Source: Thiothrix sp. (lineage in GTDB: Bacteria > Pseudomonadota > Gammaproteobacteria > Thiotrichales > Thiotrichaceae). Taken from it: a stretch of 64,000 nucleotides of DNA. Where the stretch lies: contig JAGRJD010000014.1 in NCBI GenBank assembly GCA_020442915.1, positions 40,955-104,954 on the forward strand, read 5' to 3'. The notes under the pieces are model-generated. The model was not told the DNA's origin and searched no databases. It worked only from the letters and a program-made list of their open reading frames with translations. Every line of letters starts with the position of its first letter. Positions within the stretch are counted from its first letter, which is position 1. This document shows positions 24,784 through 35,300 of this stretch, piece after piece. The position numbers were made by a program, and so were the translations under genes.

Positions 24784-26070
24784 TTACGAAACGAGAGCGG
24801 CCTGCTGAAGATGCCGGTCATACGCAACGGCCGGTTTTGCCAACAGCTGCCGCCTCAACCAGCTTTCATACAACAAGGCTCCGATTGCCACATCAATAAA
24901 CAGATCCCCGGTCATGATGCCGGCGTTGTGAAACGCGGAATTGAACAGGCTTGCCCCGATAAAGACATAACGGTACCAGAACCCGTCCACCAGCCGGGAT
25001 AAATAGTAGAAAAGTACCAGCAGCCCGGCAAAGCCATAAGTATGGACAATATTCAGAATCGAGTTATGAACTGGCACAATGTAATGGGCCTTTTCATCCG
25101 GGTCGTAATGAAAAAACGGCTCACTGTTGATGAAATAGGTCTGGGCATATTGCACCGAATCAAAATTGAAGCCGTAACCGAACGGGTGCTGGATGAAAAG
25201 CTCTATGCCAAACTTGTACAGGGTTTTACGCCCCTGGGCCGACTCATCCTCCAGAGAAACCAGTCTTGAATCCAGCATCTGGCCGGACTTGATGAACCAC
25301 AGGACCGCCCCCAGAACCATGGCCATCAACCCGAGGATCACGGTCAGGCGCGGGAAACGGTACAGATACACCAATCCCAGAATCAGCAGGGCGGCACCAA
25401 TGGCGGAACGGGTTTCCGATACGGCAATCCCGCCCAGCAGCAGCAGATTCACCACCATCAGCAACAGCTGCGCCTGCATGGAGGTTGTTCTGCCCAATAC
25501 CAGGTAGGCACTGAAGATCATCGCGGTCAGCAGCATATAGGTCTGGGGAATCGCATACAGGGCCAGCCCCGGTGGCCTGGAAAGCGCCTCAGTGATCTGG
25601 CTCTGGATTTCCTCACTGATAACCTTGTTCTGCAGGTTCATCAGTACCTCCTGCAGGTTCCAGGCTGCATGCAGGTCAATACCCTGCAGGATGCCAACCA
25701 CAGCCGAAGGTGTGGTGATGATCAGGAATGCCAGCGCCAGATAACGGAATCCCAGCTCCCGCACGACGAAATAAGCAGACAGGATGACCAGATAGGACTG
25801 CAGCAACTTCAATTCGCCACTGGCAATACTGCCAACCGTCACGGTATTCAGAACCGAAATCACCAGCCCATAGAGGGCAAGGAACAGATAAACCATGTTG
25901 ACCGGCCGTAACTCAGCCAGTAGGGATGGCTGATAAAAAACCACCATGCCACCCGCCAGCAGAATCAACAGGGAGCGGACAGGAATCCCCGCGAAATAGA
26001 AATTATTCAGGTAGGCAAGAAACAGCAGGTGAATGATAAACACTGCATAAATTATTTTTCTCATTAGCAT
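24784..26070 (-). CDS. O-antigen ligase/polymerase-like membrane protein
   Basis: A 428-residue protein with about 11-12 hydrophobic helices and one large periplasmic loop before the last helices. The loop contains IELFIQHPFGYGFN, and it is followed by VPVHNSILNIVHTYGFAGLL, a His-Asn motif typical of the Wzy/WaaL (O-antigen ligase domain) superfamily. Such proteins polymerise or attach surface polysaccharides in the inner membrane. It is the last gene of a three-gene minus-strand group with an exported propeller-like protein and a deacetylase, which supports a polysaccharide role. Ligase and polymerase cannot be distinguished. Confidence 0.75.
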   Translation of the reverse strand: MLMRKIIYAVFIIHLLFLAYLNNFYFAGIPVRSLLILLAGGMVVFYQPSLLAELRPVNMVYLFLALYGLVISVLNTVTVGSIASGELKLLQSYLVILSAYFVVRELGFRYLALAFLIITTPSAVVGILQGIDLHAAWNLQEVLMNLQNKVISEEIQSQITEALSRPPGLALYAIPQTYMLLTAMIFSAYLVLGRTTSMQAQLLLMVVNLLLLGGIAVSETRSAIGAALLILGLVYLYRFPRLTVILGLMAMVLGAVLWFIKSGQMLDSRLVSLEDESAQGRKTLYKFGIELFIQHPFGYGFNFDSVQYAQTYFINSEPFFHYDPDEKAHYIVPVHNSILNIVHTYGFAGLLVLFYYLSRLVDGFWYRYVFIGASLFNSAFHNAGIMTGDLFIDVAIGALLYESWLRRQLLAKPAVAYDRHLQQAALVS

Positions 26071-26087
26071 TCATGTGATAGGAAATA

Positions 26088-27428
26088 TTATTCAACTTCA
26101 ATCATGTTCAGGTAGGCTCGGCACCACTCCGGCTCCGGATCATACCCGGATGGCAGATAAACCTGATAGTCACCCGTAAAAAACACATACTTTCCGGATC
26201 GGGAAACGGCCCCTCTGGGTTCACGCTTGTAAAATGTCACCTCGCCTTCAGTGTCCACCCCCCAGACAGCATCCGGATCCCGTGCCTGCTCCGGCTTTCT
26301 GCCCTGCCGGGAGTTGCCCACATAGCGCACCCGTGCAGGCTCATCAATGTCCACCAGATACAGGCCGCCATCCACATTACGGGACACCAGTACCATTCCC
26401 GCCTGCCCGGCCACCCTGGCGACATGACCGGAAACACTGAACGGAACATTACCCCCATTATCAACAGGCCAGACTTTCCTGTCCGTTCCATCCGACAGGC
26501 GTGATGCAAACAGGCCCTGCCAGTTGCCATACACGATCCAGGCCTCGCCCTGGCGATCCACGACGAAATCACTGTGCTTGGCATGCTCATAAATTACCAT
26601 GGGTACATCCGTAGCAGCCTTTGCAAAACTGACCACAACAGTGCGCCGAACCGGGACCGACTGATCAAACAGGATATACCGTCCGGTAGGATCAACCCCG
26701 GCCCAGTCCACTTCAGGCTGAGTCTCAGAAGTCAACTGGCGACGGGGCAGCACCTTTTTCTGTTCCACTTCATAAGGCTGCATAAAGGTGAATCCGGATT
26801 TCTGATCCGGCCCCATCAGCACAATTCTGCGACCATCATCCGAGAAGTTTCCCTCTCCATAACCGAAAGTCACATACCGGTATTCCGGAAAGCGATCCCA
26901 ACGTGCCACCCTGACCTTGAATGTCCGGGGTTCAATCCGGGCACGCATCAGCTGATCACCCTCGGTAAACCAGTAAACCAGCGGGTCATGACGATCCCAA
27001 AGCAGCTGACGCTGCTGCACATGTGCCTCCTGCTGCGGCCCCGGAACCCAGGCCAGCAGCCGGTGCTGTTTCAGGCTCCACAACGCGGCATAGGGCTGGT
27101 TCTGCCCGCCGGAGCCGAGCACCAGGGTTTCATCCCGGTTGACGGGTGAGGTCTTGCTGTAAAAATGCTGGCCATGCAGGATACCCAGTGCCTCATTACC
27201 ATCCGGGTAAGGAAGCCTGCTGCCCATTTCCTGCTGACTCCCGCCCAGACGCCAGACCCGGAAACCGGTATCCGGGTCAGTAAAGAAGCCTTCATAAGGT
27301 GGTGCTTTCCTGACCTTGGTATAGGCCACTGCACGCTCCCCGGACGACGTGGCGGCAGCCGCGGCCCCGGAAGCCCCGATCAGTAATCCCACCACCAGCC
27401 ATACGGCTGACTTCAGCTTGCTGTTCAA
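26088..27428 (-). CDS. Exported protein with beta-propeller-like repeats
   Basis: A 446-residue protein with an N-terminal hydrophobic segment (AVWLVVGLLIGASGAAAAA) that looks like a signal peptide. The mature part is rich in short beta-strand units with recurring patterns such as GRYILFDQS, DGRRIVLMGPD and SGKYVFFTGDY, similar to WD40-like/TolB-like or oligogalacturonate-lyase-type propellers. I do not recognise a specific family or active site. It lies 17 bp before the polymerase-like gene and 44 bp after the deacetylase gene, so the three are probably co-expressed and may handle one extracellular glycan. Confidence 0.55.
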   Translation of the reverse strand: MNSKLKSAVWLVVGLLIGASGAAAAATSSGERAVAYTKVRKAPPYEGFFTDPDTGFRVWRLGGSQQEMGSRLPYPDGNEALGILHGQHFYSKTSPVNRDETLVLGSGGQNQPYAALWSLKQHRLLAWVPGPQQEAHVQQRQLLWDRHDPLVYWFTEGDQLMRARIEPRTFKVRVARWDRFPEYRYVTFGYGEGNFSDDGRRIVLMGPDQKSGFTFMQPYEVEQKKVLPRRQLTSETQPEVDWAGVDPTGRYILFDQSVPVRRTVVVSFAKAATDVPMVIYEHAKHSDFVVDRQGEAWIVYGNWQGLFASRLSDGTDRKVWPVDNGGNVPFSVSGHVARVAGQAGMVLVSRNVDGGLYLVDIDEPARVRYVGNSRQGRKPEQARDPDAVWGVDTEGEVTFYKREPRGAVSRSGKYVFFTGDYQVYLPSGYDPEPEWCRAYLNMIEVE

Positions 27429-27472
27429 AATGATCCCCCTGCCCTCGGCCCAGCCCGGTTATCAGGTATTCC

Positions 27473-29272
27473 TCAGAATGTAAAAGCCGGTGATGCACCG
27501 ATCCGGGTGGTTCCGTTATAGAAAATCGCCACATATTGCTGGCCGGCCACCGCATCACTCACTGTGATGCCTATCTTGCCACTGCTGGATCCATCAGCAA
27601 CAGCCCCCGGCATGCCTTCCTGCCACTCACTCTGCCCCTGCGGCACGATGCCGATAAAGGTTGTGATCATATCCTTCCAGCTCAATCGTACCCGGTTGTT
27701 TTCAAGCGCCACCTCAATGGTCCCGGTGCTGCCGCCGGTCCCGGCCCCACCCGTTCCGCTGCCGGTATCCGTGCCTCCGGTTCCGGTGTCCGTCCCCCCC
27801 GTCCCACTACCGGTATCCGTGCCTCCGGTTCCGGTGTCCGTACCACTGCCGGTGGAGGCAATAATCACAAAGGGAGCCGACTCTGAAACCTTGACGCCAT
27901 TGTTGTACAGCAAAGCCACATATTGCTGGCCGGCCACTGCCTCATTCACCGTGATGCCCATCTTGCCACTGCTGGATCCATCAGTAACAGCCCCCGGCAT
28001 GCCTTCCTGCCACTCACTCTGCCCCTGCGGCACGATACCGATAAAGGTTGTGGCTACATCCTTCCAGCTCAATCGTACCCGGTTGTTTTCAAGCGCCACC
28101 TCAATGGTTCCGGTACTGCTGCCACCTGTACTCCCTGTTCCGGTGCCACCCGTTCCACTGCCGCTACCCGTACCACCCGTACCTGAACCACCGGCTCCTG
28201 TTCCAGTACCCTCAATAATGACAAACGGATCAGACTCAGCCACCTTGATGAAATTACTGTAAAACATCGCAACATACTGCTGGCCTGCAACTGCATCGCT
28301 GACGGTGACACCCGCCTTGCCACTTGCCGAACCATCGGTCCAGACCCCCGGCATGCCTTCCTGCCAGCCGGCAGTACCCAGTGGGACAATACCGATAAAA
28401 TCATTGGCGGTATTGTCCCACTGCATCTGCACCCGATTGTTCTCGATCGCTACACTGATATTGCTGTTGGCCGTGGGAGAAGAAGTATTCGGATTGCCGA
28501 CCTGATAGGCTTCCTGGAAAGTATAAAACTTGAGCCCCAGGTTCTTGGCCATGGCAATGACGGCTTCCAGCCTGCTGACCTTGACACCGTAGTTGTGATC
28601 GGCATCCGGCGAGTTGTCATCCACAATACGGTGTGCATAAAGCGTCAGGATTTCATTGTTGTTTTTGGCCCGCAGCAGGGCCTCTTCGATTTCGACCAGA
28701 TCATTGCCATAACTGTTGTCAATCCCGTCACCGGACAGGAAACCATACTGCTTGTTTTCATCATGGAAAATGTCGTCCAGCTGATACAGGCGCTTGTTTT
28801 CATCGGCAAAGGTTGAACGCAGGTAAGGGAAATAGGGCCGGATGGCGGCATCGTAGTTCTCATCCCGCTCCCCGGAAGGATAGGAAAAACTCAGTGGATT
28901 GAAACCGTCCAGCACCATGTTCGCCAGCGCCGGCAATACCTGTTCGTCCACATACGTTTCCGTCAGGGCAGGATCAAAATTGAAAGCCGTATCACCCACC
29001 CCGACATGGGAATGGCTGTGGGCACCGATCTCATGGCCGCCAGCCTCCAGCTGGCGCAGCTTGTCAATCTGGGCCGGTGTCAGGGTGTGCCAGTAACTGA
29101 CAAAAAAGGTGGCTTTCACATCGGTCCGTTGTCCGAAAAAATCATACCACTGATCCACATAGGTGTCGTCGAAACTCAACACCAGCCCCGGCTGCGTCGC
29201 GGCCTGGACCATTGAGCCCGGAACGGCATGCAACAATAGCAGCAACAATAAATGCATAAAACGGATTTTCAT
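27473..29272 (-). CDS. Secreted polysaccharide deacetylase with three C-terminal repeat modules
   Basis: A 599-residue exported protein. Residues 1-24 are a leucine-rich signal peptide. Residues 30-245 form a NodB-like carbohydrate esterase domain, with LSFDDTYVD (catalytic Asp pair) and the metal motif HSHSH at 85-89, then SYPSGERDENYD. After that come three copies of an approximately 83-residue module (VALENNRVRLSWKD, TFIGIVPQGQSEWQEGMPGA, DAVAGQQYVAIFY), separated by Gly/Thr/Ser linkers. The linkers look like flexible spacers and the modules like beta-sandwich binding domains. I prefer the start at 29272, which opens directly on the signal peptide; the ribosome site is weak. Confidence 0.82.
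   Translation of the reverse strand: MKIRFMHLLLLLLLHAVPGSMVQAATQPGLVLSFDDTYVDQWYDFFGQRTDVKATFFVSYWHTLTPAQIDKLRQLEAGGHEIGAHSHSHVGVGDTAFNFDPALTETYVDEQVLPALANMVLDGFNPLSFSYPSGERDENYDAAIRPYFPYLRSTFADENKRLYQLDDIFHDENKQYGFLSGDGIDNSYGNDLVEIEEALLRAKNNNEILTLYAHRIVDDNSPDADHNYGVKVSRLEAVIAMAKNLGLKFYTFQEAYQVGNPNTSSPTANSNISVAIENNRVQMQWDNTANDFIGIVPLGTAGWQEGMPGVWTDGSASGKAGVTVSDAVAGQQYVAMFYSNFIKVAESDPFVIIEGTGTGAGGSGTGGTGSGSGTGGTGTGSTGGSSTGTIEVALENNRVRLSWKDVATTFIGIVPQGQSEWQEGMPGAVTDGSSSGKMGITVNEAVAGQQYVALLYNNGVKVSESAPFVIIASTGSGTDTGTGGTDTGSGTGGTDTGTGGTDTGSGTGGAGTGGSTGTIEVALENNRVRLSWKDMITTFIGIVPQGQSEWQEGMPGAVADGSSSGKIGITVSDAVAGQQYVAIFYNGTTRIGASPAFTF
27531..27727. repeat. Intragenic direct repeat, copy A (deacetylase module 3)
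   Basis: This segment matches 27918-28114 at nearly every position without gaps, offset by 387 bp. Each copy encodes one C-terminal module of the deacetylase. Such high DNA identity points to recent duplication or gene conversion. Confidence 0.9.
27762..27841. repeat. Short tandem repeat encoding the Gly-Thr-Asp linker
   Basis: A 32-nt stretch is repeated identically at 27762-27793 and 27810-27841, a 48-bp period. It encodes the GTDTG-type spacer between modules 2 and 3 of the deacetylase. It is a likely site for slipped-strand length change in multiples of 16 residues. Confidence 0.85.
27918..28114. repeat. Intragenic direct repeat, copy B (deacetylase module 2)
   Basis: Partner of 27531-27727. 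A third, clearly more diverged copy encoding module 1 lies at about 28280-28475. Confidence 0.9.
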
Positions 29273-29525
29273 CGAACAGCACCCATGGAATTTGCAGGTG
29301 AACACTGTGGAGAACCTCGCAGAACCCCATACACGGGACAACCTCATTTACCCAGCAGCATTTGACAACAATGACGGATTTTCAAACCCGAAGGTCTGTA
29401 GACCGGGAGCAACACTTATCCCTTGAAAAAAGATAGCTGCAAACCCTGGTCAATGCGCTGGCTGAGTGCATAAAAACCACTGAGAAACCGATAAACGGCA
29501 GCGTACAAAAGCGCCACCAGCGAGC

Positions 29526-30743
29526 CTAACGAATAAAATTAGGCATGTTCAGGATCGGCAGCATGATGGCCAGCACAATCAGCATGACCATGCCGCCCAT
29601 GACCAGCATCAGCATGGGCTCCAGCAGGCTGACGAGCTTCCCGATCCGGGACTGGGTTTCACGCTCCTGTTGAATGGCTGCCTTTTCCAGCATTTTGTCC
29701 AGCTGGCCACTGCCCTCGCCGCTGGCGATCAGGTAGATGACCATGGGCGGGAAATAACCGGATTGCTGCAGTGCCTTGTTGATGGCCATGCCCTCCCGGA
29801 CCTTGATGGTGGCAGCCTCCACCGCCTTGCGCATCGGGATGTTGCTGATGACTTCACCGGAAATGCGCATGGCATCCAGAATCGGCACCCCGCTGGACGC
29901 CAGAATGCTTAAAGTACGGGCAAAATGCTCGGTATTGATACCGCGTATCAGGCGTCCGAACAGGGGCACACGCAGCACCAGACGATGAGCCTGGGCTTTC
30001 CAGGCCGGAAACGACAGCAGGTAACGCAGCAGGATGCCAGCGACCACCACCACGATCAGCAGCGTGAAGCCATGCGCCTGCAGAAAATCACTGGAACTGA
30101 TCAGCAGTCGGGTAATGTAGGGCAGCTCGCCATCAAAGGTATTGAATACGCTGATGACATTGGGTACCACATACTTGAGCAGGGCGACGACGATACCAAT
30201 CGAGACGATAGCCAGCAGGGTCGGGTAGGCAAAAGCGGTGGAAACCTTCTGCTGGTTGAGGTTCTTGTTTTCGGTATAGTCCGCCAGCCGCTCCAGCACC
30301 TCGGCCAGATGCCCGGACTGCTCACCGGCCCCGACCGTGGCCCAGTAGAGCGTGGGAAACGAGGATGGAAACAGCTTGAGTGATGAGGCCAGGGTATGCC
30401 CTTCCATCACCCGCGAACGGACGGCGGAAAAAATCCGTCGGGTCGAACCGCGCTCCGTCTGGCGCACGACGGTTGCCAGTGCTTCTTCCAGCGGTGAGCC
30501 CGCGGATACCAGGGTTGCCAGCTGCCGCGTGACCAGCGCCAGATCAGCCGGATTCAAACTGCCGCTCAGCCAGCTGCCCCCTGCCTCACGACTGCGCTGC
30601 TTCTGCGCCACCTCACTGACTTCCAGCGGGATCAATCCGCCATTGCGCAACAGCTGCCGGGCCTGCCGGGCCGTATCGGCCTCCAGCATCCCCTTTTCTT
30701 CCTTGCCCCCGGCATTAAGGGCCAGATACTCAAAGGCCGGCAT
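29526..30743 (-). CDS. gspF: Type II secretion inner-membrane protein GspF
   Basis: The 405-residue polytopic platform protein of the type II secretion system. Two repeated GspF domains are visible, with LVTRQLATLVSAGSPLEEAL and, in the second half, EHFARTLSILASSGVPILDAM. LYWATVGAGEQSGHLAEVLERL and IASGEGSGQLDKMLEKAA are the paired signature stretches. Three membrane helices include the C-terminal LMLVMGGMVMLIVLAIMLPIL. It overlaps the gspE stop by 1 bp (TGATG). It is the last gene of gspDEF; no pseudopilin genes follow, so gspG and others are elsewhere. Confidence 0.95.
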   Translation of the reverse strand: MPAFEYLALNAGGKEEKGMLEADTARQARQLLRNGGLIPLEVSEVAQKQRSREAGGSWLSGSLNPADLALVTRQLATLVSAGSPLEEALATVVRQTERGSTRRIFSAVRSRVMEGHTLASSLKLFPSSFPTLYWATVGAGEQSGHLAEVLERLADYTENKNLNQQKVSTAFAYPTLLAIVSIGIVVALLKYVVPNVISVFNTFDGELPYITRLLISSSDFLQAHGFTLLIVVVVAGILLRYLLSFPAWKAQAHRLVLRVPLFGRLIRGINTEHFARTLSILASSGVPILDAMRISGEVISNIPMRKAVEAATIKVREGMAINKALQQSGYFPPMVIYLIASGEGSGQLDKMLEKAAIQQERETQSRIGKLVSLLEPMLMLVMGGMVMLIVLAIMLPILNMPNFIR

Positions 30744-32314
30744 CAGGCACTGTCCTCACGCGTGACCCTGAGCACCTCATCCAGCGAAGTCCGCCCCTCC
30801 CGTACCAGACGGATACCGTCATCCCGCAGGCTGGGCATGGTTTCCCGCACTTTCTGCTCCAGCCGGATTTCACCCGCCTGATCATGGATCATCTGGCGCA
30901 CGTCGTTATTGAGCTCAATCAGCTCATAAATGCCACAGCGGCCGGCAAAACCGTGGTGATTACATTCCGGACAGCCTTTCGGGTGATAAAGCAGCGGACG
31001 GGCATGGTGATGTGCACGGGCACCCGCCGGGCCATACATCAGCTCCAGCTCCCCGTCACTGGCCTCCTGCGGTACCCGGCATACCGGGCACAGGGTGCGC
31101 ACCAGACGCTGGGACACAACGCCGATCAGGCTGGATGCCAGCAGATAAGGCTCAACCCCCATGTCCTGCAGGCGGGCCACGGCCCCGACAGCGGTGTTGG
31201 TATGCAGGGTGGAAAACACCAGATGCCCGGTCAGACTGGCCTGTACCGCAATTTCCGCCGTTTCCAGATCACGGATTTCCCCCACCATGACCACATCCGG
31301 GTCCTGACGCAGGATGGCACGCAGCCCGCGGGCAAAGGTCATGTCCACCTTGGCATTGACCTGGGTCTGGCCGATGCCGTCGATATAGTATTCGATCGGG
31401 TCTTCCACGGTCAGGATATTGCGTCGGGCATCATTCAGGTTGCTGAGCGCGGCATACAGGGTGGTGGTTTTCCCCGAACCGGTCGGCCCCGTGACCAGAA
31501 TGATGCCATGCGGTTTGGCAATCAGGCGCTGCAAGCGCTGGTGCACCGTGTCTTCCATGCCGAGGCTGGACAGCACCAGCCGTCCAGCCTGCTTGTCCAG
31601 CAGACGCAGAACCACCCGCTCACTGTAGCCGGATGGCAGGGTGGACACCCGCACATCCACCGGACGTCCGGCCAGCCGCAGGGAAATGCGCCCATCCTGC
31701 GGCACACGCTTTTCGGCAATATCGAGCCGGGCCATGACCTTGATGCGCGAGATGATCAGGGGCGCGAGCTTTCGGGGTGGCTCCAGTATCTCGCGCAACA
31801 CCCCATCCACGCGCATGCGCACCAGCATGCGGTTTTCAAAGGTTTCAATATGAATGTCCGAGGCATTTTCCTTGACCGCCTGGGACAGCAGGGCATTGAT
31901 CAGGCGGATGATGGGGGCATCGTCCTCGGATTCCAGCAGGTCTTCCGGCTCGGACAGTGACTCGGCAATGTCACTCAGGTCGGCCTCATCCCCCAGATCC
32001 TGCATCACTGCCGCACCGGTCTGGCTGCGGTCATAGCGCAGGGCCAGCAGCCGCTCAAAGGTCGGTGTATCCACACGCTTGAAGCGCAGCCTTACCGGCA
32101 GGCTGCGCTGGATTTCCATCAGCACCTGCGGCTCCAGTCGTTCCCTGCACAGCAATAAATCCGGTTCGGCCTCATCCAGTAGCACCCCATGACGCTTGGC
32201 GAAGGCATAGGGCAGGTTCAGCACAGGAATCACCGGGCCTGAATCCGGCATGCCTTCCAGGGTAGCCGTGTTTATTGTTATTTCGTTCATTGTTTGTGCC
32301 GTCATAGCGTTCAA
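30743..32314 (-). CDS. gspE: Type II secretion ATPase GspE
   Basis: The 523-residue cytoplasmic ATPase that powers pseudopilus assembly. It has the N-terminal GspE domain, Walker A in GPTGSGKTTTLYAALS, the Asp box and Walker B region (RAILRQDPDVVMVGEIRD), and the His box SLTGHLVFSTLHTN. Near the C-terminus a four-cysteine zinc site is formed by CPVC and CPEC about 36 residues apart. It starts 6 bp after gspD and overlaps gspF by 1 bp. Confidence 0.96.
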   Translation of the reverse strand: MNAMTAQTMNEITINTATLEGMPDSGPVIPVLNLPYAFAKRHGVLLDEAEPDLLLCRERLEPQVLMEIQRSLPVRLRFKRVDTPTFERLLALRYDRSQTGAAVMQDLGDEADLSDIAESLSEPEDLLESEDDAPIIRLINALLSQAVKENASDIHIETFENRMLVRMRVDGVLREILEPPRKLAPLIISRIKVMARLDIAEKRVPQDGRISLRLAGRPVDVRVSTLPSGYSERVVLRLLDKQAGRLVLSSLGMEDTVHQRLQRLIAKPHGIILVTGPTGSGKTTTLYAALSNLNDARRNILTVEDPIEYYIDGIGQTQVNAKVDMTFARGLRAILRQDPDVVMVGEIRDLETAEIAVQASLTGHLVFSTLHTNTAVGAVARLQDMGVEPYLLASSLIGVVSQRLVRTLCPVCRVPQEASDGELELMYGPAGARAHHHARPLLYHPKGCPECNHHGFAGRCGIYELIELNNDVRQMIHDQAGEIRLEQKVRETMPSLRDDGIRLVREGRTSLDEVLRVTREDSA

Positions 32315-32320
32315 TCGGCC

Positions 32321-35300
32321 TCAGCGCCCGCTCCCGCTCTCAGGCGTAAAGACACTGGAATTCTGCTGACGGGCAGCCGGAGCGGGCCGGGTGATGCGCC
32401 GCACCGGCGGTTGAGCCTGTTGCGGAAGGTGCAGATTGTCAACACTGGCATTGTTGACACAATTGTTGTCCGCGCAGTCAAGACTCGGAAACTGGGCCGG
32501 CTGCCCGAGGCTTCCGCGTTTGAGCACATTGCTGTCCTGCTGCTGACGCTGCAGGGTCTGCCATTTCAGGCGGCTGTAGGCATCGGATGACAGGCGGTCG
32601 GCCAGAATGACCGGGTGGATGAAGGCCATCAGGTTCTGCTTGTTCTTGCTGGTGGTGTTTTCCCGGAACGCACCACCGATAATGGGCAGATCGGACAACA
32701 CCGGCACCTTGTTTTCCCGGTCATTGAAATCATCCTGGATCAACCCGCCCAGCACCAGCACCTGCCCGTCCTCCACCATGACATTGGTATTGATGGTACG
32801 CTTGTTGGTAATCAGGTCGGAAGCCCCCGAGCTGCTGGCAGCGATACTGGATACTTCCTGCTGAATTTTCATGCGGATGGTACGGTCACGATTGATCTGG
32901 GGCGTGACCTTGAGGGTCAGACCCACATCCTGACGCTGGATGGTAGTGAAGGGGTTTTCAGCCGACCCGGTGGAACCACTGGCGTAGGAACCGGTAATGA
33001 ACGGTACGTTCTGTCCCACGACAATGCTGGCCTCTTCATTATCCATGGTGACCAGTGTGGGTGTTGACAGGATATTGGTAGCCGCATCCCCCCGCAGGGC
33101 CTCCACCACGACCCCGAACCGGCTGCCACCCAGACCGAACAGAAAACCGCCCGGAACCGTGGTAGCGCCATTCATCAAGCCCAGCACGGTATTCAGTCCT
33201 CCGAAATTGCTGTAACCCACACCGCCGACACCACTGTTCTGGGCACCATTGGCCACAATGCCGGTTCCGAGCTGGTTGCTCAGGTTGGTGGAAACCTCGG
33301 CAATAATGGCCTCGATCATGACCTGGCTGCGCCGCCGGTCAAGCTGTGAAATCACGCGCTGCAGGTTGACATGAATGTGCTCGGGTGCGGAAATGATCAG
33401 GGAATTGGTGGTCTTGTCAGCCTGAATGCTGATGTCGGAACCACTGCCACTGGCAGTGGATGGTGTTGACCCGGCAGCGGCGGCCTCGGTCGTACCGGCA
33501 GACTGCTTCTGTATTCCCTGCGCGGTTTCCTTCAGCACACCGACCAGCTCCTCGGCACTGGCATAGCGCAGGGCAACCACGCGGGTACGACCGGCGGTAT
33601 TTTTCGGAATGTCCAGGCGCCGGATGGCAGCAATGATCGGTGCCCGTTTGGTCTTGTCCCCGGAAATCAGGATGCTGTTGGTACGCTCGTCCGCTGCCAG
33701 CCGGATCTGCTGGGTTGTGGTGGCATTCTCCCCCTGTGCCTTCTCGGTTATCTGCAGCTGGTTCAGGGTCTGCAGCAGCTGGGTGGCAACCGCATACCGG
33801 ATTGGCACCACATCGGTACCATCCGGCGGATTGCCGGGGATATCCAGCTGCTTGATGGCATTCAGCACCGGCAGGCGGTCTTCCTGATCCCCGGCAATGA
33901 TAATGCTGTTGGTGTTTTCATCCACGGCAATGCGGGCCTGCTTGACCGGATTGGCCCCCTCTCCAGTCGGCTGGGCGACCTGCAGCTGCTTCATCGCCTC
34001 CACCAGCTGACGGGCATTGCCATGTTTGAGACGCACGATCTGGATCGTCAGTGGCTGGGTCCGCGGCACATCCAGACTCCTGACCGTGGCCACGATCGGA
34101 GCGCGATCCTCCTGATCCCCGGCCACGATGATACTGTTGGTGCCGGTATCCACCGCAATCCGGGCCTGCTTGACCGGATTGGCCCCCTCGGTTTTGGCAT
34201 CAGTGATCTGCAGCTGGCGCAGCACCTCGACCATGCGTGCGGCATCGGCATAACGCAGCTTCAGAATCTGGACCGAAACCGGCTGGGTCCGCGGCACATC
34301 CAGACTGCGAATGGCGGCCACAATGGGTTCGCGGTCCTCCTGATCCCCGGAAATGATGATACTGTTGGTCCCGGCATCCACGGCAATGCGGGCCTGTTTG
34401 ACGGCAGCCCCACCCTCGGCACCGCCGGCAGCGGGAGCCACCTGCAACTGACGCAGTACCTCGACCATGCGTGTGGCATCGGCATAACGCAGCTTGATGA
34501 CCTGGGTAGACGGCGGCTGGGTGCGCGGAATGTCCAGCCGCTGGATCATGGCCCGCATGCGTTCACGGTCGGCCTTGTCACCGGACACCAGCAGGCTGTT
34601 GGTCCGCTCATCCACCGAAATGTAAACCCGCTGGGGTACCGCACCGCCATCCGGCGTCTTGCCACTGGCCATCAGGCCGCGCAGGGTATTGGCCAGCTGG
34701 CTGGCGACCGAATAGCGCAGCGCCACCAGTTCAAAATCCTGATTGTTGGGCACATCAATCTGGCGAATGACTTCCGCCAGCCGCTGTACATTCTGGCCGC
34801 GCCCGGTCACGATCACGGCATTGCTGGACTGGTTGAACTGGATCCGGGTCTCGCCCTGCCCCGCCAGCGGCTGCAGGGTCTGGATCGCGGTATTGACCGG
34901 GATATACTGGAGCGGAAACACCTGAGTCACGGTTTCATCCACATCCACCCGGGGGGCCGGCTTTTCCGGTGTCCCCTGAATGATGGGGGCTACCTGGGAA
35001 CGGGCCTTGTTGATCGGCACAATTTTGGTCACATTCCCGGCATCAATGGCCTCGAAGCCATGCACCTGCAGAATGGACAGAAACGCCTCATAAAACTGGT
35101 CCTCGCTCAGGCCTTCACCGGACACGAAGGTGACGTTGCCACGTACCGCCGGATCAATGACAAAATTTTTGCCCGTGACCTTGGAAACCGCTTCCACCAG
35201 AGTACGGATTTCCGTGTTCTGCAGGTTGATTCTCGGTGTTTCCGCCACAACGGAAGGCAGCAGGGTCGCCCATAAAAGACTGGCTGCCAGCATGATCGCC

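Noticed and set aside
27531..28475. Repeat array considered as CRISPR or a microsatellite locus
   Set aside because: Repeats are in-frame within the deacetylase gene, about 197 bp long with coding linkers, and have no spacer-repeat structure or cas genes.
29273..29525. Short frame after gspF (FLSGFYALSQRIDQG) considered as a small gene
   Set aside because: Only about 33 codons, no ATG or ribosome site, and no family resemblance. I see no other gene in this gap.
34022..35275. 417-codon plus-strand frame opposite gspD
   Set aside because: Mirror of the secretin repeats; its own repeats arise only because the sense strand is repetitive.
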